In this document: positions 38,082 through 46,394 of the stretch, one piece after another
Layout: the number at the start of each line of letters is the position of its first letter
Position numbering within the stretch: the stretch's first letter is position 1
NCBI GenBank assembly: GCA_016716765.1
Contig: JADJVA010000025.1
Coordinates: forward strand, 620,001-684,000
Length of the DNA: 64,000 bases
Direction of reading: 5' to 3'
Source of the DNA: Bdellovibrionales bacterium
GTDB taxonomy: Bacteria; Bdellovibrionota; Bdellovibrionia; Bdellovibrionales; UBA1609
Position numbers and translations under genes: made by a program
The notes under the pieces: model-generated
Seen by the model: only the letters and a program-made list of their open reading frames with translations
Told to the model about the DNA's origin: nothing
Databases searched by the model: none

Positions 38082-39053
38082 ATGTCCGAAGAATTAGATG
38101 ATTTTCAGATCAAGCCGCTAACTGAGGGTTTGGGTTTTCATAAGAAGGCTGTTCGTTTGGGAGAAAAGGTCTTAAAGACTGGCATTTCTCAGGATAATAT
38201 AAAAAAATCAATGCCATCAGTTCCTCCTGAATCATTTTTTGACCAGGGAAACAGCCAGAGTCAAAGAGAAGGTCTCGCGCGTCCTGCGAAGGCGCGCGAA
38301 GCAATGGATCAATTGGTATCCAGCCTCAATCTTGGTGACGAGTACATGAATAAAGCGGCTCAAACGGCCGGACTGGGTCCCCTTGTAACGCGAAACAAGG
38401 TAGAAATATCATCAACGCTTCCGCGCTATCCCGCGCACGATATTTTTTCTACGAAGCCGGATGTTGAGCCTCAATCGCCCGCACCGTCGCCGTCCCCTGC
38501 TCCTGCATCGAGAAAAGCACCCAGTCGACCGGTGGTTACGGGTCATTTACCAATCTCTCCCAGTGTCAGAGTTACGGAGCAGGTCCAGACGGGAGTACGA
38601 AGAGGAGCCCACGATGCGAAAGGCGGGGTTTTGCGTCCAGCGGCCATTTCCCTTCCTTCAATCATCCTAGATTTCACCGTGGTTGTAGCCTTGAGTTTGG
38701 TATTTTTAGTGAGCTTGCTATCGGTCACGCAGGTTGAGGTTCTATCGGTGGCCTTTAACCTGCGCAGTGACGGAGCGACGCAGATGAGTCTGAGTGTTTT
38801 GTTTGTCGCGATCATGCAGATGTACGTCGTTGTATCACGAAGTTTCTTTGGGCGAACTCTTGGTGAGTGGACTTTTGATTTTCAGATGGGTGATGATCGA
38901 CAACATCGTTCGGGTCTTTATCCCTTGCTCGTTGCTTGGCGCAGTTTTTTGATTGTAATTTCAGGATTGGTTGTACTTCCGCTGCTATCCTTACTTTTTC
39001 ATCGCGATTTGACAGCACGACTGTCAGGGCTGCAGCTTTATCACCGCCACTAA
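38082..39053 (+). CDS. RDD-family membrane protein with long disordered N-terminus
   Basis: 323 residues. The first ~190 are polar, with a Pro/Ser/Ala-rich stretch ('PQSPAPSPSPAPASRKAPS'). Then come three hydrophobic segments ('IILDFTVVVALSLVFLVSL', 'LSVLFVAIMQMYVVVSRS', 'FLIVISGLVVLPLLSLLF') with 'FGRTLGEWTFDFQM' between them, as in RDD proteins. The cytoplasmic tail is probably regulatory. GAAGGG lies 9 bases before ATG 38082. Function of RDD proteins is mostly unknown; some are implicated in ion transport. Confidence 0.78.
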   Translation: MSEELDDFQIKPLTEGLGFHKKAVRLGEKVLKTGISQDNIKKSMPSVPPESFFDQGNSQSQREGLARPAKAREAMDQLVSSLNLGDEYMNKAAQTAGLGPLVTRNKVEISSTLPRYPAHDIFSTKPDVEPQSPAPSPSPAPASRKAPSRPVVTGHLPISPSVRVTEQVQTGVRRGAHDAKGGVLRPAAISLPSIILDFTVVVALSLVFLVSLLSVTQVEVLSVAFNLRSDGATQMSLSVLFVAIMQMYVVVSRSFFGRTLGEWTFDFQMGDDRQHRSGLYPLLVAWRSFLIVISGLVVLPLLSLLFHRDLTARLSGLQLYHRH

Positions 39054-39070
39054 TTGGCAAGAGAGCCGTC

Positions 39071-39541
39071 ATGGGAAAGATTTTAGAGGAAGCGGCTTTA
39101 TTGCGCGAACTTTCTCAATTGAGAAAAAATAAGAAAGTGGTATTTACAAACGGTTGTTTTGACCTCCTTCATGTCGGGCATATTCGTTATCTGCAGGAAG
39201 CCAAGTCTCTCGGAGATATATTGGTTTTGGGTCTCAATTCGGATGTGAGTGTCAGAAACTTGAAGGGTGAATCGCGTCCGATACAAAATGAACTGGATCG
39301 GGGAGAGATTCTTGCGGCCTTAGCCTGCGTTGATTACGTGATTGTTTTTTCAGAAGAAACGCCTTTGCGCCTGATCGAGGCTGTGTGTCCTGATATATTA
39401 GTCAAAGGTGGTGATTGGCCCCTTGATAAAATCGTCGGGGCAGAGATGGTCTGGAAGCGAGGAGGCGAGGTGCGTACTCTTCAATTTGTTTCAGGCCGAT
39501 CGACCAGTTCTATAATGGAAAAAATTCTACAACTGGGCTGA
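39071..39541 (+). CDS. rfaE2: D-glycero-beta-D-manno-heptose 1-phosphate adenylyltransferase
   Basis: Makes ADP-heptose for the LPS core. 156 residues, the nucleotidyltransferase half of HldE only. 'FTNGCFDLLHVGHIRYLQ' carries the HxGH motif; 'LNSDVSVRNLKGESRPI' and 'LVKGGDW' follow as in the family. It starts 17 bases after the RDD gene. The separate kinase (HldA/RfaE1) is not in the window. Confidence 0.92.
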   Translation: MGKILEEAALLRELSQLRKNKKVVFTNGCFDLLHVGHIRYLQEAKSLGDILVLGLNSDVSVRNLKGESRPIQNELDRGEILAALACVDYVIVFSEETPLRLIEAVCPDILVKGGDWPLDKIVGAEMVWKRGGEVRTLQFVSGRSTSSIMEKILQLG

Positions 39542-39557
39542 GAAAAAATCGGAACTT

Positions 39558-40313
39558 TTACAAGCGAAGACCAAGTTTAAGGCTGTATACAGGTTCACGG
39601 TAGCGATCGATTTGTGCCGCAAGAAAAAGATCAAAGAGATGAAGAGTTATTCCAACGACGCTGTGGCCCTCTCTCACGATTTCTTCGATTGTTCCCCGAG
39701 AAGTTGGAGGGTCGGTTGAAACCACGACACCATCGGGACCTTGAGCCGTGAATTGGGCTGAACTCGAGAGAAATCCGCCTCCAAAATAGAGAGAAAAGGT
39801 GTTGACGCTGATTCCAGCAATCAGTTCAGATCCAATTGTTTCTGTGATGAGGGAATCGCTCATATTAAAAATGTTTCCATGAAGGAGGAGCGAAAGGTTG
39901 ATAGGGAGAAAGCGAGCTTGGTAGAAGGACCACCTCGCTAATCCGCCATATTCGCTCATTTTGCTATCTTCGCTGAAGGGGACAAAATGAAAGAAGATGT
40001 CGACACTTTTGTAAAGCCCTTTTCCGATGGAGATGCTGGAAACTCGAAACTCTCTTTCGTCTTTATTTGTGCCGTCGCCAAGTCGTGAAAGGTCTGCCAC
40101 ATTGACGAGTTCTAAACTGAGTCCTATTTCAAGTCCCGGATAGCCTCCAAGAGGGAAAGGGTTAGATAGAATTTTACTGCTCGTACCCAGCCCAACCAAA
40201 CGGATAACCTCAACTCTGTTTTCGTGGTTCAGTCCTGTGGGCAGATCTAGAGCCATGGCCCTGAGACTAAAAAAAAAGATGAGCAGAATAGGCAAAATTT
40301 CTTTCTTATACAT
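39558..40313 (-). CDS. exported beta-rich (outer-membrane-like) protein
   Basis: About 251 residues with a signal peptide ('ILPILLIFFFSLRAMALD') and a mature part of alternating strands ending 'PVYSLKLGLRL', a pattern seen in small outer-membrane barrels. No family recognised. ATG 40313 or 40322 are equally possible. It follows the 397-residue membrane-anchored gene on the same strand by about 50 bases. Confidence 0.6.
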   Translation of the reverse strand: MYKKEILPILLIFFFSLRAMALDLPTGLNHENRVEVIRLVGLGTSSKILSNPFPLGGYPGLEIGLSLELVNVADLSRLGDGTNKDEREFRVSSISIGKGLYKSVDIFFHFVPFSEDSKMSEYGGLARWSFYQARFLPINLSLLLHGNIFNMSDSLITETIGSELIAGISVNTFSLYFGGGFLSSSAQFTAQGPDGVVVSTDPPTSRGTIEEIVREGHSVVGITLHLFDLFLAAQIDRYREPVYSLKLGLRL

Positions 40314-40366
40314 GGGGCCCATTATGGGCTATTGAAGGAAAAAGTCCAAGTTCTGTGTGACAAGAA

Positions 40367-41560
40367 TCATGTTCCGACGGTGAGTAGCTTTTTTAGTTCC
40401 TCCACCGCATTTTGCAACGCGGCTCTGATCTGCGGGGGTTCTGCTGATTTGGTCATGAGGAGTTCAAGGCCCGCCAGAAGATCAGTGTATCGCTTTACCA
40501 CTGGATTTTTGTTTTTCTGTTCCGATAGTTCAGCAGTAGAGGGGGTGGCTTTTTTGTTCAAATTGAGATTGGCTGAATTAACGACCAAATTGATCGCTTT
40601 TTCGCGCACGGGGGTGGCTTCCTGTGAGCGAACAACTGATTCTATGACCGAAAGGTAAGCAAATTGAGCATAACGATCAAACGCCTGGATGGCTGAGCTA
40701 CGCGCGCCGGAGCCGTGAGGTTCATCTTGTAAAAATTGGGCCAGGATAACAAAGCTACGATAACCAGGGGTCGCGTTGACAGCGTGAATCCCCAGTTCGC
40801 GCATGCGTAACCGAGAATCTTCCAGCATAAGATTGACCACCGAGTAGAATACCTCTGGGCTTATGAGGTTGCTATTTCGATAGTTAATTAAGTTGGTTGT
40901 TTCTTCAAGGCTGGGTTGATTCAACACGCGTCGAACCCATTCCTCAACCCCTGGAACTTCTGTCTTTTCCTTTTCAGCCGGCTCAGGGAGAATGGGCTGA
41001 TTTTTTTGTAGATTTGCATCAAGCCCTCCGATCGAGTCTTTCGGATTTGTTTCATCAGGGCGATCGTTTTGATCTGAATCATCGCTAGTATCTATTTGTT
41101 TCAAGGCCTTTTCCTTATTTTCTTTGTCAGCGGCCTCCTTGTTTTTTTTGTTTTTTGCTCTAATAGCATCAGCGGCTTTCTTCTTCTTTTCGATGTCGGC
41201 CGTTGCCTTTTTGGCTAGTTCATTGAGCTTGGCGATGTTTTTTTGTTCGCTATTTGCGCCTTGAGAATGATTCGCCTCTCCGGCTTTGACGGGTTTTTCA
41301 TTCAAGTCCGAAGCCTCTTCGAATCGGTTGCCTTTTTGAACTCCATCACCTTGAAATTGTGCCAACTGGAGGGGCTTTTGTTGTTTTGGAGTGTCATCAG
41401 GAAACTTCTGACGGCTGTAGGGTTGCAAATCCAACTCGGTCAACCCTTGGATTTCTGCCGTATCGGGTCTGTTTTTTGGTTTTGCTGATTTGAGAAGCTC
41501 AAAAAACGTACCCGCAGCTAACAAACTGATGATGATGTAGGGATTTAGAAAACTTCGCAT
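40367..41560 (-). CDS. membrane-anchored coiled-coil protein, hypothetical
   Basis: 397 residues. A single N-terminal hydrophobic segment ('PYIIISLLAAGTFFELL'), then a long Lys/Glu/Ala/Asn-rich coiled region ('KKATADIEKKKKAADAIRA'), a linker and a C-terminal helical domain ('RMRELGIHAVNATPGYRSF', 'VREKAINLVVNSANL') that resembles HEAT-like repeats. No family recognised. Probably an envelope-anchored scaffold; inference. Confidence 0.65.
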   Translation of the reverse strand: MRSFLNPYIIISLLAAGTFFELLKSAKPKNRPDTAEIQGLTELDLQPYSRQKFPDDTPKQQKPLQLAQFQGDGVQKGNRFEEASDLNEKPVKAGEANHSQGANSEQKNIAKLNELAKKATADIEKKKKAADAIRAKNKKNKEAADKENKEKALKQIDTSDDSDQNDRPDETNPKDSIGGLDANLQKNQPILPEPAEKEKTEVPGVEEWVRRVLNQPSLEETTNLINYRNSNLISPEVFYSVVNLMLEDSRLRMRELGIHAVNATPGYRSFVILAQFLQDEPHGSGARSSAIQAFDRYAQFAYLSVIESVVRSQEATPVREKAINLVVNSANLNLNKKATPSTAELSEQKNKNPVVKRYTDLLAGLELLMTKSAEPPQIRAALQNAVEELKKLLTVGT

Positions 41561-41758
41561 AATTCAACTTCTCCTGAGTTTTATAACGCAGAAAGAGTGC
41601 CAAACCAGTGATTGGTGTAACATATCGAAATAAATGAAGTTTTTTGCATTACATAAAGACACCTTGGAAGCGGAGTGCGTAGAAATGAGACGGCTTTACT
41701 TAGAGGTCCAGAAACCTTAAGCTTTCCGTAGAGTTATCAACGCCGAAGAAGGATCTCA

Positions 41759-42673
41759 ATGTGTGACGAAATTCGTTCCCTGGTGGACATGGCAAAAAAC
41801 CGTAGATTTCGCGACTTGGCGAGGCTTTTGACATTACTTGAGCAGACAGGTTCCCGGTCTCTGTCCAATCCTCAATTGTTGAGGCCTCCAAATACGGCAT
41901 TGAGAGTCGGAATAACGGGTCCACCGGGTGCAGGAAAATCCACTCTAGTGGCAGAGCTGATTCGAGAGTGGAGACGGCTAGGAAGCACAGTTGGGGTTTT
42001 GGCTGTGGATCCTTCGAGTCCTTTTTCTGGTGGGGCCATTCTGGGTGACCGGATCAGGTATTCAGAACACTTCAATGATGAGGGAGTGTTTATTCGGTCA
42101 TTGGGTACTCGTGGAAGTCTAGGCGGGCTTTGCGCCTCTTCTTATCTGATGTTGCGGGCATATGATTTGTGGGGTTTTGATGTCGTACTCGTTGAGACGG
42201 TGGGAGTGGGGCAAACTGAATTTGATATTCTTCATGTGGCCGATATAGTGAGTCTTGTTTTGGTGCCAGAATCAGGAGATTCGGTACAGGCGATGAAGGC
42301 TGGCTTGATGGAGATTGCGGACGTTTTTGTAATTAACAAAGCCGATCGCCCTGGAGCTGACAGTCTCGCTCAAGAAATTCAGTTTTATTTTGATGAAAAA
42401 GGGGGGCAAAAAGAGGGTCAACGTCTGTATAAGACGGTTGCCACCGAAAGAAAGGGCACTTTGGAATTGGCAGAGGGGCTCCAGATTTTAGGAAAAGGAA
42501 GAAATACTCAGGAGTCTCGGCTTAACCCACAACGCCTCCGCCACGAAGCTCTTTCACTCTTGCGTGGGAGCTGGGAGAGATCATTTCGGGTGGCTATAGA
42601 GGAAATTAAAACTCCCGAAGAAATGCAGAGTTTGGTTTTATCTAGTGAAAAAAGCTTTCCCAAAAAGGAGTAA
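41759..42673 (+). CDS. meaB: MeaB-type GTPase (methylmalonyl-CoA mutase chaperone)
   Basis: G3E-family GTPase that protects and reactivates B12-dependent acyl-CoA mutases. 304 residues. P-loop 'GITGPPGAGKSTLVAELI', 'VLAVDPSSPFSGGAILGDR', 'FIRSLGTRGSLGGL', 'VETVGVGQTE' and 'FVINKADRPGAD' are all typical. ATG 41759 has AAGGA 8 bases upstream. No mutase gene is present in this window. Its 3' end overlaps the convergent 42642-43910 gene by 32 bases. Confidence 0.92.
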   Translation: MCDEIRSLVDMAKNRRFRDLARLLTLLEQTGSRSLSNPQLLRPPNTALRVGITGPPGAGKSTLVAELIREWRRLGSTVGVLAVDPSSPFSGGAILGDRIRYSEHFNDEGVFIRSLGTRGSLGGLCASSYLMLRAYDLWGFDVVLVETVGVGQTEFDILHVADIVSLVLVPESGDSVQAMKAGLMEIADVFVINKADRPGADSLAQEIQFYFDEKGGQKEGQRLYKTVATERKGTLELAEGLQILGKGRNTQESRLNPQRLRHEALSLLRGSWERSFRVAIEEIKTPEEMQSLVLSSEKSFPKKE

Positions 42674-43910
42674 GATTTTTGCTGAGACGCCAATCCTGCT
42701 GAGAGTTCAAACTCTTGAGAATGGCGAGAGCGCGCAAGTTACGTTCGTCCACTTTTTCAAATTTATAATCAGATGCTAACTGAGGATTATTTAACAGTTG
42801 GTCGGTCTCGTTAACAAGGCGCTTAGCCCAACGCGAATTTTGGATGCATCCCAGATCCAAAACACCGTCAATTGCAAAGTTTGAGGCGCTGGTAAACCTT
42901 CGATTCAACCATTCTCTCTTGGGGTCTCCAGTAAGGGAAAGACGATTGGAATAAGGGGTTCCTTTGATGATCAAACGATTTTTATCCAAAATCTCAAATC
43001 TGGCGATGGGATCTCCTCTCAGCGAGGATGGCTGGCGTAATAAGGTGGGTGAAGTCGGAGAACTCGTTGTTGAGGCTTGTTCAATGAGGTGAATGTAACT
43101 CTGATAAATCGCAGGTAGTTTTCCTGCGACCAGACTGTGCGCGAAATCTTCAGGGACCATTGACTGGCTCAAAGAAAAGTAGGGCTCAGTGGAGGCTCTT
43201 GTGCGTTTTTGTCCCTCGATCCAGATAGGATAGACATCCAATTGTTGGGAAAAGAATCCTCTTTTCAAGTTGATCTCTATGGCGAGGTACGGAGTACCTG
43301 ATTCCAGTGCTTCTGGATCTGCCGAATAAGTTTGAAGAAAGAGTTGAAATGCCTCTTCATCATTGAAGCGCAGATGGTTAAAGTTCTGGAGGAGAGTCTC
43401 AAGGCCGATTCTCTCAGCTTCAAGACGAGCGATTTGGTCAGGCAATTCATGGCCCAATTTCCAAATTTGGTAGTCCCGTTCGCGGTCGTCGCGACGGAGA
43501 GAATTTTTAATATTGGATTTCTCGCTGGTGACGAATTCAAGGAGCTTATTCACTTGATTGAGTCGGGCGGTCTTTTGAGCATGAATCTCCTGCACGACAT
43601 TGAGCACAGGTCGGGGTAGGTAATCAAACTTCACTTGTCGTGAGCGATAGGCTTTGAGTTTTTGGCTCAGTGACCAAAGGTGGTCATAGGTTTCCTCTGC
43701 CAAGCTGGGATAAAAAACACGTTCACTTGTGAGAGCGACGTATTTGGGCGATTCCGAATTTGAGCGTTCGGGGAGACTGATCCATTCGCAGTACTCGCTG
43801 CGATCGGCGAGAGGCTTTTGGCCCCGCTCGTAGCGAGTCATATTGTTAGCCCCAATTGAAACTCCCACGAGCATAATCAATATGAAAGCACTCTTTTTGA
43901 GACGAGCCAT
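42642..43910 (-). CDS. exported hypothetical protein
   Basis: About 422 residues from ATG 43910 (AAAGGGGC upstream), with a signal-like N-terminus ('RLKKSAFILIMLVGVSIGA'). A helical middle ('ELPDQIARLEAERIGLETL') is followed by beta-rich parts ('RFEILDKNRLIIKGTPYSN'). No family recognised. Its end overlaps the end of meaB on the other strand by 32 bases. Confidence 0.6.
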   Translation of the reverse strand: MARLKKSAFILIMLVGVSIGANNMTRYERGQKPLADRSEYCEWISLPERSNSESPKYVALTSERVFYPSLAEETYDHLWSLSQKLKAYRSRQVKFDYLPRPVLNVVQEIHAQKTARLNQVNKLLEFVTSEKSNIKNSLRRDDRERDYQIWKLGHELPDQIARLEAERIGLETLLQNFNHLRFNDEEAFQLFLQTYSADPEALESGTPYLAIEINLKRGFFSQQLDVYPIWIEGQKRTRASTEPYFSLSQSMVPEDFAHSLVAGKLPAIYQSYIHLIEQASTTSSPTSPTLLRQPSSLRGDPIARFEILDKNRLIIKGTPYSNRLSLTGDPKREWLNRRFTSASNFAIDGVLDLGCIQNSRWAKRLVNETDQLLNNPQLASDYKFEKVDERNLRALAILKSLNSQQDWRLSKNLTPFWESFFH

Positions 43911-44174
43911 TTGCCCCTTTCTGAGTGAGTCGAGGTGACACATGTCCTATCGGTGGAATAGGAAGAAAGCTTAAAGACTTATGTCGGGGAGATAGCTTGT
44001 TTTTGGATCAAAATGAGATGGTTTGGTGGACATTTTTGGGATGTAGCTGTCTCCGTCGAAGGTCAGTCCTTGTGTCATTTTTTTGTCAGCTTTTTCATTT
44101 AATATTGAAACCGGGAGCTTCACGAGCTAAATGATTCACCGTCACAGAATCGTCTATCAGAAAGGTTTTGTTGT

Positions 44175-44981
44175 TTGCGGCGCATACTCTATTTGGTTGT
44201 TTTAATGTTATTTGGGATGAGGACCCTTGCTCAGCCTGCCATTGTAGACTGTCGGGTCGAGGCCTTGTCAAATCTTCGTGCCTGTCAGCAGGTCGTCGGA
44301 TCGAAGGAGATAGAAATACGTCTCAATGAGCTTTTGGGTCCATTTGGTCTTGACTATGAAACATACAGGGAACTATTTCCTACCGATCCAGCCGCGAGGA
44401 AGGTCCTCAACTCACGGGAACTTTCTGAATGGATAGAAAGTAAACCGCTTCGAGTGATAGCGGTTTCTGATGAGGATTTACGTTTGATTGATGGTCATCA
44501 CATGGCTCGAATCCTCCATTTGTTGGGTAAACAAGAAGCAAAAGTGATTGTTTATTTTGACGAAGCTTTTCTTGAACTCTCAGAAGATGAAATCTGGAAT
44601 TTATTTAAGCAGAACGGCTGGATCCACCTCCGTGACAGAGACCGTAATTCTATTCATCCCCATGAAATTCCTCGATTTATTGGCGACCTAAATGATGATC
44701 CATTTAGAAGTTTGGCCTGGATGTTGAAAAAATTGAAAGCATTTAAAAAGACGGGCGTTTCCTTCCAAGAATTTATATGGGCAGACTTTCTCCACAAGGA
44801 GTTTGCTGAGCAAGGCTTGGAATTTGATTTTTCAAGTCGCGAGGGCTATCGCAATGCACTCAAACAATCGGTTGAAATTATAGCTCAAAAATCTGAGGAT
44901 TTGGAACTTCCAGGAAAGCGCAGCCTTACTCATTCCGAACTTCGGGGAAGATGCGCTCAATTTATTGAAAACCATCTGTAA
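44175..44981 (+). CDS. exported ParB-like nuclease-family protein (PF08857 type)
   Basis: 268 residues. Signal peptide 'LYLVVLMLFGMRTLAQP'. 'LRLIDGHHMARILHLLGK' and the later 'NDDPFRSLAWMLKKL' match the ParBc_2 family, where DGHH is the family hallmark and nuclease activity is only inferred from the fold. TTG 44175 is the likely start, with AAAGG about 10 bases before. An extracellular or periplasmic location is unusual for a ParB-like fold. Palindromic repeat copy B begins 54 bases after the stop. Confidence 0.75.
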   Translation: MRRILYLVVLMLFGMRTLAQPAIVDCRVEALSNLRACQQVVGSKEIEIRLNELLGPFGLDYETYRELFPTDPAARKVLNSRELSEWIESKPLRVIAVSDEDLRLIDGHHMARILHLLGKQEAKVIVYFDEAFLELSEDEIWNLFKQNGWIHLRDRDRNSIHPHEIPRFIGDLNDDPFRSLAWMLKKLKAFKKTGVSFQEFIWADFLHKEFAEQGLEFDFSSREGYRNALKQSVEIIAQKSEDLELPGKRSLTHSELRGRCAQFIENHL

Positions 44982-45034
44982 ATCTAGGGACTTATAAGTG
45001 GCGATGTCGTCCCAACCAGTGAGCTTTTAATAGA

Positions 45035-45242
45035 CTGGCCTGCTTGATTGTTGTTCCAGACTCCAAGGGAGCCTTGCTGAACTAAATCTCAGGAATCCAG
45101 GATCTTCAAACATGCGTCCGGCAGCAGCGCTCCCGTTGGGAGCACTGCACCAAGCCGAACTCGATCCTGGACTCCTGAGATTTAGTTCAGCCGGCTCCAT
45201 GTTTCTTGGAAACAACAAATTCACCACGGGCTTGCAGGCCAG
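45035..45242 (-). repeat. palindromic repeat element, copy B
   Basis: 208-bp copy, inverted relative to A and C. It has the best-formed structure: outer stem CTGGCCTGC/GCAGGCCAG, main arms differing by one G.U pair, and apical stem CTCCC-AAC-GGGAG. Reading along the minus strand it points into the end of the ParB-like gene, whose stop is at 44979-44981. The surrounding 419-base gap (44982-45400) holds only this element, a short hairpin and a possible remnant. Confidence 0.9.
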
Positions 45243-45302
45243 CCGCAGTATCAAAATCAAAATCTTTCTATTCGAAGGCTTAAGTTCGCTTCATAGGAGA
45301 AG

Positions 45303-45322
45303 GGCGAGGCAAACACCTCGCC
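45303..45322. other. short perfect hairpin
   Basis: GGCGAGG and CCTCGCC with a 6-base loop. No T run follows on either strand, so it is not a standard terminator. It lies between palindromic copy B and the end of the 45401-45976 gene. Confidence 0.4.
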
Positions 45323-45337
45323 AACTCATGGGATTGG

Positions 45338-45371
45338 GCCCGCCTCACCAACACCTTCGTGGGCCAGTTTA
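45338..45371 (+). repeat. possible remnant of the palindromic repeat (outer stem only)
   Basis: GGCCCGC and GTGGGCC about 20 bases apart, ending GTGGGCCAGTTTA, 13 bases identical to the right end of copy A (14154-14166). The inner stems are absent. It lies about 30 bases past the stop of the minus-strand gene at 45401-45976 and points into it, the same placement as the full copies. It could instead be a simple terminator hairpin. Confidence 0.35.
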
Positions 45372-45400
45372 GTCTTTTAAAATGGTCCAGGTTGAGTCTG

Positions 45401-45976
45401 TTAAAAATTTCCGCCAAATCCCCAAGACGTTGGGTTAGGCTGCTGTGTTTCATTCGTTGGAGATCGAGTGGGAGTTGGAGTTGAGGGGGCTGCGGAGGCT
45501 GCGGCTATGATCGCCTGGTATCGTTCTTTTGCGGATCTGTAAGCTTCGGATTGTGCTAAATAAGTTTCGTAGTAGCTATTGAGAGTTTCTCGACAAATAG
45601 AAGCTGTACCAGAGGGACTGCTTTCTCGGTCTCCAAAACCGCTACTTGGGTTGCTCGCTTGAGGGCACTGAGATTCGCAAATACTTATGGTTTTGTCGCA
45701 TTCTTTTGCCATTGCAGCCAACCTCACTTCATTTAGAAAGGCATCGCTAAATTGAGTCTGAGCAGTTTCTGTTATTCCTGCTCCCGAGGCCGGAGGCGTT
45801 GTTGCTAAGGCAGGTTGACGAGAGCAGATGTCTTTTGCTTCAGAGAGAGCCTTTACACATTGTGTGTTCGATGGGCTTTGTGCCTGCGCAAAATGGAAAG
45901 CACCACAAACTGAGAAGGCCAAATAGGATGAAATACCCGCAATTGTGACAAAAATGTTGTATCGAAAATAAGCCAT
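45401..45976 (-). CDS. exported Cys-containing hypothetical protein
   Basis: 191 residues from ATG 45976, with AAGGGGAG close upstream. Signal peptide ending 'FHFAQAQ', then a helical mature part with eight or so cysteines in 'CVKALSEAKDIC', 'CDKTISICESQC' and 'ICRETLN', which suggests disulphide-linked helices, and a Pro/Thr-rich tail. No family recognised. Confidence 0.6.
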   Translation of the reverse strand: MAYFRYNIFVTIAGISSYLAFSVCGAFHFAQAQSPSNTQCVKALSEAKDICSRQPALATTPPASGAGITETAQTQFSDAFLNEVRLAAMAKECDKTISICESQCPQASNPSSGFGDRESSPSGTASICRETLNSYYETYLAQSEAYRSAKERYQAIIAAASAAPSTPTPTRSPTNETQQPNPTSWGFGGNF

Positions 45977-46182
45977 GTGACTCCCCTTCATTTGATCAAG
46001 GGGAATGCAAAAGGCGTGCAAAAAAGGCGAGGCTAGCTTTACAAAGAACCGTTCAAAACGTAACTGTGCTGGTCACTCGAATAATTTATCGGCAACGGAT
46101 GCCTTCTTTCTATTGGATAGCGCCGCCACCGAGCCCTGACAGGTAAAGCCTTAAAAAGAATATCTAGATTTTAATGCAACGG

Positions 46183-46390
46183 CTGGCCTGCAAGCCCGTG
46201 GTGAATTTGTTGTATCCAAGACACGCGGAGCCGGCTGAACTGAATCTCAGGAGTTCAGGATCGAGTTCGGCTTGGTGCAGTGCTCACAACGGGAGCGCTG
46301 CTGCCGGACCCATGTTTGAAGATCCTGAATTCCTGAGATTTAGTTTAGCAAGGCGCCCTTGGAGTTTGGAACAACAATCAAGCAGGCCAG
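46183..46390 (+). repeat. palindromic repeat element, copy C
   Basis: 208-bp copy in the 418-base gap 45977-46394, which otherwise shows no gene. Main arms at 46233-46262 and 46321-46350, with three G.U pairs and one mismatch. The apical stem CTCAC/GGGAG has one A.G mismatch, intermediate between A and B. The right end is 4 bases from the stop of the OmpA-like gene and points into it. Homology with A extends about 20 bases to the left (TCTAGATTTTAATGCAACGG). Confidence 0.9.
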
Positions 46391-46394
46391 CTCA

